A DNA stretch of 6,271 nt, from contig CAMCYV010000091.1 in NCBI GenBank assembly GCA_945885645.1, forward strand, positions 1 to 6,271, read 5' to 3'. The translations under genes were made by a program, and so were the position numbers. The stretch comes from Bifidobacterium breve. Its GTDB lineage: Bacteria > Actinomycetota > Actinomycetes > S36-B12. The notes under the pieces are model-generated. The model saw only the letters and a program-made list of their open reading frames with translations. It did not search any database and was not told the DNA's origin. Shown in pieces: positions 1 through 5,300 of the stretch. Positions within the stretch are counted from its first letter, which is position 1. Each line of letters opens with the position of its first letter.

Positions 1-360
1 GCGCGTTTACCCGATGGAAAACTTTTACTGGGCCTACCCGGTGATCCACGCAGTGCACTTGCCGCTCTTGTGAGCATTGCACCACCTTTGATCGCTGGTC
101 TGCGCGGAGCAAAATGGAGTGAGAGCACCCAAACTGCTGTTCTCATCGATGAGACTCCATTACCCGAGTACGCGGAGGACACAGCCATAGTGCCCATCAG
201 GGTGACCAACAGTCCTGCCGGTCGAACTGCACAGGTACTTCACTCTGGCGGACCTGCCGGTTTAACCGGATGGGCGAATGCAACCGACTTCGCGGTCGTC
301 CCACCCGGTATGGGCTCTCCCGGCGACGTTGTCATGACACTTTCCGCGTTAGGGGTCTAA
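1..360 (+). CDS. moeA: Molybdopterin molybdenumtransferase (MoeA-like), C-terminal part
   Basis: Only the last 119 codons are in the window; the frame is open from base 1 and ends at TAA 358-360. MoeA enzymes insert molybdate into adenylylated molybdopterin, the final cytosolic step of molybdenum cofactor synthesis. What shows this is the segment GLPGDPRSA at visible residues 11-19, matching the GLPGNPxSA signature at the end of the MoeA catalytic domain, followed by a long hydrophobic helix and a beta-rich tail with GWANATDFAVVPPG, the usual MoeA domain IV pattern (ANAxAVxPxG). The signature Asn is Asp here. The end of the protein looks natural rather than truncated. The N-terminal and active-site domains lie outside the window, so whether the whole enzyme is intact cannot be judged; a MoeA paralogue cannot be excluded. 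The next gene starts 84 bases downstream on the same strand and could share its transcript. Confidence 0.87.
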   Translation, partial: ARLPDGKLLLGLPGDPRSALAALVSIAPPLIAGLRGAKWSESTQTAVLIDETPLPEYAEDTAIVPIRVTNSPAGRTAQVLHSGGPAGLTGWANATDFAVVPPGMGSPGDVVMTLSALGV

Positions 361-369
361 TTAGGGGTC
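349..369 (+). repeat. Short tandem direct repeat across the moeA stop codon
   Basis: The nonamer TTAGGGGTC occurs at 349-357 and again at 361-369, a period of 12 bases. The first copy encodes the last residues Leu-Gly-Val of MoeA and is followed by TAA; the second lies just after the stop in the same frame. It looks like a small in-frame duplication, with no sign of a protein-binding function. Chance similarity is possible at this length. Confidence 0.45.
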
Positions 370-429
370 CGATTGCGGTGGCTAGTACCTGATCCAGTGT
401 CGTTGCTGGCATGATTGAGTGCGTGCGAA

Positions 430-436
430 GAGAAGG
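430..436 (+). promoter_or_regulatory. Ribosome binding site deciding the potassium channel start
   Basis: GAGAAGG lies 8 bases upstream of ATG 445. The longer reading frame would begin at TTG 415, but no purine-rich Shine-Dalgarno sequence precedes that codon. The extra ten residues are polar and lie well before the first membrane segment. ATG 445 is therefore preferred. No convincing -10/-35 promoter was seen in the gap 361-444. Confidence 0.6.
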
Positions 437-444
437 CAACTGCG

Positions 445-1500
445 ATGCCAGACGATAAAGACAGCAGTTCAACTGAATCCATTCGGTCATTACTATTTCG
501 TGGCAGCAAGATCACACCATTACAGAATGTAAGTTTGCGCATTGGTGTCGCAGTTCTCGCCCTGGTCATCACTGCACTCATCGTCTACTTCGAGCGTACG
601 TGTTACGCCGACCGAGGTGTCACGGGAGAACTCACCCTGGTCGACGCTTTCTATTACGCGACGGTGAGCCTTTCAACAACCGGTTACGGCGACATTGTTC
701 CCGTGTGTGAATCCTCCCGAATAGTCAACGTGCTCGTGATCACACCGCTTCGCTTCCTGTTCCTGATTGTTCTGATCGGTACGACGATCGAAGTCTTAAC
801 CAAAAAAACGCGAAGTGAAATCCGCTCCCGGCAATGGAGGAAGAAAGTGGAAAACCACACCATCATCATTGGATACGGAGTCAAAGGTCGTAGCGCCGCC
901 AAGGCGCTCCTCGACGCTGGTTACAACCCCAACACCATTGTTGTCGTTGCACCCGATCGCGAGTCGTGTGATCTTGCAACACGAGACGGTCTCGTCGCTT
1001 TCGTTGGTGACGGCCGCCAAGAAGAAGTGCTCCGTGATGTGTCAATTGAGCGAGCCGGGCAAATAATTGTCGCCACCAACGAGGACGACACCTCGGTGTT
1101 GGTAACTCTCACCGCTCGCCGGCTTGCGCCGGCTGATGCAAAAATTATCGCCGCCGTCCGAGAGTCACAAAACGCCGATGTTATGCGCCAATCGGGTGCG
1201 ACTAGCGTCATCCCCACCGCTGAATCCGCTGGGCGCCTCATGGGACTGTCGGTCATTAGCTCAGCAGCGGGTGCGCTCATGGAAGATCTACTTGACTCCT
1301 CCCGTGGACTGGAAGTTACCGAACGGGAGGTAACCAAAGATGAGCTTGGCATGTCACCGGGTGATCTCAACGAAAAAGGTCTCATCATTTTGGCGATAAT
1401 TCGAGGCGGTATCACGCACCGTTTCTACACTGAAAGTATTCGCTTCCTTGAGCAAGGCGATCGAATGGTTGTCATTAAATACAATCATGATGAGGACTGA
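445..1500 (+). CDS. Two-TM potassium channel with RCK (TrkA-N/TrkA-C) domain
   Basis: Predicted 351-residue inner-membrane K+ channel subunit, numbered from ATG 445. A polar N-terminus is followed by TM1 (about 31-49), a pore helix, the K+ selectivity filter TTGYGD (78-83), TM2 (about 93-117), a basic linker (KKTRSEIRSRQWRKK), an RCK/TrkA-N Rossmann domain with glycine motif GYGVKG (143-148), and a TrkA-C lobe (about 280-350). This is the MthK/Kch-type layout: a tetrameric pore gated by a cytosolic RCK ring. The position after the second Rossmann strand, acidic in NAD-binding TrkA, is Ala169 (then Pro170, Asp171). By-eye alignment to MthK from memory puts Ala210, Ala237 and Arg239 at its Ca2+ carboxylates, so MthK-like calcium gating looks unlikely; the true ligand is unknown. 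An internal SD and in-frame GTG at the linker/RCK border may yield a separate soluble RCK protein. The quinone reductase gene starts 2 bases downstream, so both are probably co-transcribed. Confidence 0.9.
   Translation: MPDDKDSSSTESIRSLLFRGSKITPLQNVSLRIGVAVLALVITALIVYFERTCYADRGVTGELTLVDAFYYATVSLSTTGYGDIVPVCESSRIVNVLVITPLRFLFLIVLIGTTIEVLTKKTRSEIRSRQWRKKVENHTIIIGYGVKGRSAAKALLDAGYNPNTIVVVAPDRESCDLATRDGLVAFVGDGRQEEVLRDVSIERAGQIIVATNEDDTSVLVTLTARRLAPADAKIIAAVRESQNADVMRQSGATSVIPTAESAGRLMGLSVISSAAGALMEDLLDSSRGLEVTEREVTKDELGMSPGDLNEKGLIILAIIRGGITHRFYTESIRFLEQGDRMVVIKYNHDED
836..840 (+). promoter_or_regulatory. Internal Shine-Dalgarno within the channel gene
   Basis: GGAGG lies 6 bases before the in-frame GTG at 847, ideal spacing and the strongest SD-like sequence near any start in this window. 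It is formed by the codons TGG AGG. That AGG encodes the only AGG arginine among the 28 arginine codons of the reading frame counted from TTG 415; all others are CGN. This suggests, without proving, that the bases are kept for ribosome binding rather than for the amino acid. Confidence 0.5.
847..1500 (+). CDS. Possible internally initiated soluble RCK-domain protein
   Basis: Alternative product of the channel gene, starting at GTG 847 (codon 135 of the ATG 445 frame) behind the GGAGG at 836-840 and ending at the same stop. It would be 217 residues: no membrane segment, a one-residue lead, then the first strand (NHTIIIGYGVKG) of the Rossmann domain and the whole TrkA-C lobe. In the archaeal channel MthK, an internal start at the equivalent place makes free RCK domains that pair with those of the membrane subunit to build an eight-domain gating ring. 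The same architecture would follow here. The evidence is position, SD strength and unusual codon choice; the product has not been observed. The alternative is a chance SD, with ring assembly from full-length subunits only. Confidence 0.45.
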   Translation: MENHTIIIGYGVKGRSAAKALLDAGYNPNTIVVVAPDRESCDLATRDGLVAFVGDGRQEEVLRDVSIERAGQIIVATNEDDTSVLVTLTARRLAPADAKIIAAVRESQNADVMRQSGATSVIPTAESAGRLMGLSVISSAAGALMEDLLDSSRGLEVTEREVTKDELGMSPGDLNEKGLIILAIIRGGITHRFYTESIRFLEQGDRMVVIKYNHDED

Positions 1501-1502
1501 CC

Positions 1503-2477
1503 ATGTTTGCCATCACCCAAAAAGATTTTGGTGGTCCGGAAACCCTTGAATGGTCCAGGGTCGCCGACCCGCAACCGGATCCCGGTGAAGTAATCATCGA
1601 CATCACTGCTACCGCTGTTAACCGCGCAGATCTACTGCAGCGCAAAGGAAACTACCCCCCTCCCCCCGGCACTACCGACATTCTCGGCCTTGAGTGCTCC
1701 GGAACAATCGTTTCCGTTGGCGCAGCGCTCACCATGGACCGGATCGGCGAGCGCGTAACCGCACTATTAAATGGTGGCGGATACGCGCAAAAAGTGGCGG
1801 TTCCCCTCGGTCAGGTAATGAGCGTCCCCGAGGGTGTCAGCCTCATTGATGCCGGAGCCCTGCCGGAAATTGCCGCGACGGTGTGGAGCAACTTCACCAA
1901 GGTGCTGCACCTGCGCGAAGGAAACACAATTCTCATTCACGGTGGTGGCGGAGGAATCGGAACATTTGCAATTCAGGTAGCAAAGGCGCTCGGGGTAAAA
2001 GTTGCAGTAACCGCCGGCAGCCAAGAAAAACTCAATATGTGCGCATCTCTGGGCGCGGACCTCCTGATCAATTACAAGGAGCAAGATTTTGTCGAAGTGA
2101 TCCAGGAAACCTGGGGTGGCACTGACAATATTTTGGACAACATGGGCGCAAGTTACCTTTCTAAAAATGTCGAAGCACTCAAGCGCAATGGTCACTTGGC
2201 AATTATCGGAATGCAGGGTGGAACCAAAGTTGATTTCCAGATAGACCAACTGCTTCGCAAGAACGCCACGATCAGCGCAACCTCACTGCGCGGTCGCCCA
2301 GAGTCGGAAAAGTCGGCGATTTGTCGGGAGGTTGAGAAAATTGTCTGGCCCTGGATCACTGACGGCACGGTTAAATTGGTGATTGACCGAGTAATGCCCA
2401 TCGAAGACGCGGGTGAAGCCCATAAAATTCTTGAAAACGGCGAGGCAACTGGAAAGATACTGCTCCAGGTTCGTTAA
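1503..2477 (+). CDS. NAD(P)H:quinone oxidoreductase, PIG3/QorA type
   Basis: A 324-residue cytosolic enzyme of the zinc-independent quinone oxidoreductase branch of medium-chain dehydrogenases, which reduce quinones or other electrophilic carbonyls with NADPH. An N-terminal GroES-like domain (about 1-125) carries NRADLLQRKGNYPPPPG (40-56) and LGLECSG (61-67), hallmarks of the PIG3/TP53I3 group. The Rossmann domain follows with HGGGGGIGTFAIQVAK (146-161), then GADLLINY (184-191) and LDNMGASYLSKNVEALK (211-227). The structural and catalytic zinc ligands of alcohol dehydrogenases are absent. Length is normal and the C-terminus complete. The start ATG has GAGG at 1492-1495, seven bases upstream, inside the end of the channel gene, so translation is probably coupled. 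The run PPPP (52-55) predicts dependence on elongation factor P. The physiological substrate cannot be read from the sequence. Confidence 0.92.
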   Translation: MFAITQKDFGGPETLEWSRVADPQPDPGEVIIDITATAVNRADLLQRKGNYPPPPGTTDILGLECSGTIVSVGAALTMDRIGERVTALLNGGGYAQKVAVPLGQVMSVPEGVSLIDAGALPEIAATVWSNFTKVLHLREGNTILIHGGGGGIGTFAIQVAKALGVKVAVTAGSQEKLNMCASLGADLLINYKEQDFVEVIQETWGGTDNILDNMGASYLSKNVEALKRNGHLAIIGMQGGTKVDFQIDQLLRKNATISATSLRGRPESEKSAICREVEKIVWPWITDGTVKLVIDRVMPIEDAGEAHKILENGEATGKILLQVR

Positions 2478-2971
2478 ACGAGCGCCGCAATTTTGCGGAT
2501 CAAGTACGGCGAGAAATACCCGCTGTACTTTGATTGAAGCTCTGGATTGCGCCAATCCATCCCGGTAACGACACCACGACAGGTCGGAAATTCACACAGG
2601 CACGCAAACTCGTCATAGTCCGATGCGTCACACATTGCGTAATCAAATGAGAGTTCTTCACCGGGTTCAATATCGCGCATGGCGACCAAAATTTGGGATC
2701 CGATCAGACCACAGTTGGGTTCACACGAATGATTCAACATTTCACCGGCTTCTGGTGTATCACCGGACACCAAATACAGATCGTGATCAATTTGAATTGA
2801 ACGACCCCGACGGTCCTTACTCATGGTGTCGAGGGTTTCACGCTCAATTACCCAGCCACCGAAACCGGCAACGGTTTCACCCTTGCTGATCCGCTCCGTC
2901 ACAAAGGAGCCCCAACCTTTTCCGCCGGCGGGGCGAGCCTGTGCTTTCGGGGTCAACCAGTTGTAGTCCAT
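2474..2971 (-). CDS. Small SET-domain protein lysine methyltransferase with post-SET
   Basis: A 165-residue, probably cytosolic protein consisting of little more than a SET domain, which transfers methyl groups from S-adenosylmethionine to protein lysines. Seen in order: a SAM-binding start KGWGSFVTERISKGE (18-32), the pseudoknot segment LNHSCEPNCG (79-88), GEELSFDY (104-111) with the presumed catalytic Tyr111, and a post-SET motif CLCEFPTCRG (124-133). Cys124, Cys126 and Cys131 with Cys83 could bind one zinc, as in eukaryotic SET enzymes. All key residues are present, so it should be active; the target protein is unknown. ATG 2971 has AGGGAG (complement of 2977-2982) five bases upstream, supporting this start. 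It is a single-gene unit, convergent with and overlapping the quinone reductase stop, and divergent from serS. No convincing promoter was found upstream. SET proteins are scattered among bacteria, which suggests horizontal spread, but base composition here is not visibly different from its neighbours. Confidence 0.9.
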   Translation of the reverse strand: MDYNWLTPKAQARPAGGKGWGSFVTERISKGETVAGFGGWVIERETLDTMSKDRRGRSIQIDHDLYLVSGDTPEAGEMLNHSCEPNCGLIGSQILVAMRDIEPGEELSFDYAMCDASDYDEFACLCEFPTCRGVVTGMDWRNPELQSKYSGYFSPYLIRKIAALV

Positions 2972-3132
2972 GAAGGCTCCCTGCGCTCAGTGTGTAAGAC
3001 CTCGGCGTAATCCAAAGACAGCGAATCGTGCCACATGGAAGTTGACTACTCTCACCCACCCTGCCTGTCGGCCTTTTTACCCACGACCGAGCGCCACAAT
3101 TCACCCTCCCCTGAGAAAAGTAGACTGAACCC
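2972..3132. other. Divergent intergenic region between the SET gene and serS
   Basis: 161 bases separate the two divergent starts. It holds the serS -10 box at its right end and the SET gene's ribosome binding site at its left end. A TTGACT at 3042-3047 resembles a -35 box, but no -10 lies at proper distance. No T-box leader, riboswitch, strong inverted repeat or small ORF with a credible start was seen. Confidence 0.6.
3121..3126 (+). promoter_or_regulatory. -10 box of serS, predicting a leaderless mRNA
   Basis: TAGACT fits the actinobacterial TANNNT -10 consensus and ends 6 bases before the GTG at 3133, so transcription would start at or next to the first base of the start codon. Consistent with this, no Shine-Dalgarno lies at normal spacing; GAGAAAAG at 3113-3120 is 12 bases away. 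A poor -35 candidate is TTCACC at 3100-3105 with a 15-base spacer. Confidence 0.6.
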
Positions 3133-4431
3133 GTGATCGACCCCAATATCCTGCGTGCACACCCCGAGCTCGTTCGGGAATCCCAGATCAAACGTGGCGA
3201 GGACCCGAACCTGGTTGACCAGTGGCTAGCGGCAGACATTGCCGCTCGTGAGGGACAGCAAGCCTTTGACCTTCTCCGTAATGAGCAGAAGATTCTCGGG
3301 AAAGAGATGGGTCCGTTGCAGGGCAGGCTCAAAAAGGAGCCCGCACCCGAGTTAACCGCGCAGGTGGACGCTCTCATGGCGAAGGCGACGGAGCTTGCCG
3401 CTCGAGTCAAGATTGCCGATGAACACGCGTCACATCTCAATGAAAAAGTTAACGCAATCGCTGGCGCTCTCTCCAATATTGTTGATCCTCGCTCACCCGT
3501 TGGTGGTGAAGACAAATTTGAATTAATCGAATTAGTGGGAACACCCCGCGATTTCGCAGCTGAAGGTTTTGTCCCCAAAAATCATCTGGAAATCGGTGAG
3601 GCGCTCAAAGCAATCGACGTTGATCGTGGAGCAAAAGTTTCAGGCTCCCGCTTCTACTTTCTGACCGGTCAGGGCGCACTCCTCGAGTTTGCATTATTGA
3701 ATCTTGCAATGGCGCAAGCCACCGCCAACGGATTCATTCCCATGATCACGCCCGCCTTGGTTCTGCCCGCCGCAATGGAAGGAACAGGTTTCCTCGGCCA
3801 AGCAGAAGAAAATGTTTACCGGGTTGAATCCGACGACATGTATTTGGTTGGCACCTCAGAAGTTCCACTCGCGGCCTATCACTCCGATGAAATCATTCCC
3901 GGTGCTGACCTGCCGTTGCGTTATGCCGGTTGGTCAACATGTTTCCGCCGCGAAGCAGGTTCCTATGGCAAAGACACAATGGGAATTATTCGTGTTCATC
4001 AATTCGACAAAGTTGAAATGTTCGTCTACTGCGATCCCGCACAGGCGCAAGCAGAACATGAACGACTTCTGCAGTGGGAGAAAGACTTCCTTGATGCCCT
4101 TGAACTCCCTTACCGGGTGATTGATGTTGCATCCGGTGACCTTGGGTCAAGTGCTGCTCGCAAGTTTGACATTGAAGCATGGATTCCAACCCAGGGTACC
4201 TACCGCGAAGTGACATCGACTTCGAACACAACCGAGTACCAAGCCCGCCGGTTAAAGATTCGGATGCGCGATTCAGAAGGAACAAAGCCACTGGCAACCT
4301 TGAATGGAACTTTGTGCGCGATGCCGCGCATAATTGTTGCGATCCTGGAAAACCACCAACAGGCCGACGGAACTGTGAGTGTGCCTAAGGCATTGCAACC
4401 TTTCCTCGGTGGAAAGAAAGTGCTCACATGA
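3133..4431 (+). CDS. serS: Seryl-tRNA synthetase
   Basis: A 432-residue cytosolic class II aminoacyl-tRNA synthetase that charges tRNA-Ser with serine. The GTG start is supported by the family-typical N-terminus MIDPNILRAHPELVR. Residues about 28-108 form the long coiled-coil arm that holds the tRNA variable loop. The catalytic core shows motif 1 (about 198-220, GFIPMITPALVLPAAMEG), the serine-site VGTSEVPL (239-246), motif 2 (FRREAGSYGKDTMGIIR from 271, then VHQFDKVEMF), SNTTEYQARR (364-373), and motif 3 (LNGTLCAMPRIIVAILENHQ, 390-409) with Arg399. The LCAMPR version of motif 3 is what I associate with actinobacterial enzymes, where many other bacteria have GLAVGR. Length is normal and nothing is missing. 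It is probably translated from a leaderless transcript and is followed, with ATGA overlap, by a HAD phosphatase gene, a pairing I recall from other actinobacteria. Confidence 0.98.
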   Translation: MIDPNILRAHPELVRESQIKRGEDPNLVDQWLAADIAAREGQQAFDLLRNEQKILGKEMGPLQGRLKKEPAPELTAQVDALMAKATELAARVKIADEHASHLNEKVNAIAGALSNIVDPRSPVGGEDKFELIELVGTPRDFAAEGFVPKNHLEIGEALKAIDVDRGAKVSGSRFYFLTGQGALLEFALLNLAMAQATANGFIPMITPALVLPAAMEGTGFLGQAEENVYRVESDDMYLVGTSEVPLAAYHSDEIIPGADLPLRYAGWSTCFRREAGSYGKDTMGIIRVHQFDKVEMFVYCDPAQAQAEHERLLQWEKDFLDALELPYRVIDVASGDLGSSAARKFDIEAWIPTQGTYREVTSTSNTTEYQARRLKIRMRDSEGTKPLATLNGTLCAMPRIIVAILENHQQADGTVSVPKALQPFLGGKKVLT

Positions 4432-5270
4432 CAACAATCCAGGATCCCCAAGGCCCCCCTCTGCACATTGCGGGTGAGGCACTGCCCATCAACTGGAGAC
4501 CAGAGCTCATCGCGCTAGACATTGATGACACGCTTGCAGAATATTTGGGCAGCATTGCCCACGAAGCCGTTGACGCAATCGAGCGGATAATCGAAGCTGG
4601 TATCAAAGTAACTCTTGCAACCGGCCGTTCCATCAGTACTACCTACCCCATTGCTCGGGCAGCTGGTATCGACGACTTGATCGTCTGCAGTAACGGTGGC
4701 ATATTGGCCATGGTCGAAACTGAAAAGGTCATGGAAGCCATCACATTTGACCCTATGGATGCAATTGAGCAAATCATGGTTCTTGTTCCCGATGCGGTTT
4801 TCGCTGTTGAAGACACTAAAGGCCACTTTTTTACAACCCACATGTTTGAAACTGGCGCACTCGGAGTCAATATCCAAGAAGTCGGACTTGCCGACCTGAC
4901 CAAGGAACCCGTCGTCAGGCTGGTTGTCCGCAGCGAAAGCGCCACCGCGGAAACTTACAGTGCGGTAGCAAAAAGCCTTGGCTTTCACTCGGTTGTCTTT
5001 GGGATTGACCGAGTATCGTGGATGGACATTGCACCCCAAGGAGTCAACAAGGCAAACATGCTAAAAGAGGTGTGCGCTCGTCGACAAATCGATCCCACAA
5101 AAACAATTGCGATTGGTGATTCTTGGAACGACATTGAGATGTTGGATTGGGCTGGCTTCAGCGTGGCCATGGGAACTGCCGTGCCAAGAGTTGCGGCGCA
5201 TGCAGATCTTGTTACGTCACCCGAGCCTGGGATCGGCGTTGCCCAGATCCTAAACGCAATTCAACTGTAA
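4428..5270 (+). CDS. Cof-type HAD-superfamily phosphatase (HAD-IIB)
   Basis: A 280-residue cytosolic phosphohydrolase of the Cof/YidA class, enzymes that dephosphorylate sugar phosphates, flavin or other small phosphates. The HAD motifs are complete: motif I DIDDTL (31-36; nucleophile Asp31, acid/base Asp33), motif II within VTLATGRS (Thr65), motif III Lys208 in QGVNKANML, and motif IV GDSWNDIEML (230-239; Asp231 and Asp235 for Mg2+). The C2-type cap lies between motifs II and III (about 88-200), which places it in subclass IIB. About 27 residues precede motif I, slightly long but typical of this group in actinobacteria as I recall it. The start codon overlaps the serS stop (ATGA), with GAAAG at 4416-4420 seven bases upstream, so expression is coupled to serS. 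The substrate cannot be deduced, and linkage to serS does not by itself imply a role in translation. Confidence 0.9.
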   Translation: MTTIQDPQGPPLHIAGEALPINWRPELIALDIDDTLAEYLGSIAHEAVDAIERIIEAGIKVTLATGRSISTTYPIARAAGIDDLIVCSNGGILAMVETEKVMEAITFDPMDAIEQIMVLVPDAVFAVEDTKGHFFTTHMFETGALGVNIQEVGLADLTKEPVVRLVVRSESATAETYSAVAKSLGFHSVVFGIDRVSWMDIAPQGVNKANMLKEVCARRQIDPTKTIAIGDSWNDIEMLDWAGFSVAMGTAVPRVAAHADLVTSPEPGIGVAQILNAIQL

Positions 5271-5290
5271 GCACATACCTGAAACAGTTG
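5262..5290. terminator. Inverted repeat at the convergent HAD/rmlD ends, possible weak bidirectional terminator
   Basis: CAACTGT (5262-5268) and ACAGTTG (5284-5290) are perfect 7-base inverted copies with a 15-base loop; the left arm covers the end of the HAD gene. The gap between the two convergent stop codons is only 30 bases. The stem is short and AT-balanced, and no U-tract follows in either direction, so a standard intrinsic terminator is not evident. A weak pause or fold, or chance, are the alternatives. Confidence 0.3.
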
Positions 5291-5300
5291 TACGAGTTGT

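Noticed and set aside
415..444. Longer N-terminus of the potassium channel from TTG 415
   Set aside because: No Shine-Dalgarno precedes it, while ATG 445 has GAGAAGG at 8 bases. The extra ten residues show no domain, so the shorter start is preferred.
921..1415. Antisense open frame of 164 codons within the channel gene
   Set aside because: Its translation is Ser/Arg/Thr-rich low-complexity sequence without family motifs, opposite a well-supported gene; a shadow frame.
1655..1667. C-rich tract (two runs of six C) suggesting a slippage site or G-quadruplex on the other strand
   Set aside because: It encodes the conserved YPPPPG motif of the PIG3 family, and only two G-runs are present on the complement, not the four needed for a simple quadruplex.
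1767..2249. Antisense open frame of 160 codons within the quinone reductase gene
   Set aside because: No recognisable domain, and it lies fully opposite a conserved enzyme-coding frame.
3042..3080. TTGACT (-35-like) followed by a T-rich stretch, considered as a second serS promoter or a terminator
   Set aside because: No TANNNT at 16-19 bases spacing, and the only hairpin before the T-run (GCC/GGC, three pairs) is too weak for a terminator.
2877..3578. Antisense open frame of 233 codons across the serS start and the SET gene's 5' end
   Set aside because: It is Ser/Arg/Cys-rich without motifs, would cover the divergent promoter region, and overlaps conserved codons of two real genes.
4515..5039. 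Antisense open frame of 174 codons within the HAD gene
   Set aside because: No family resemblance; explained by the complement of the HAD coding frame.
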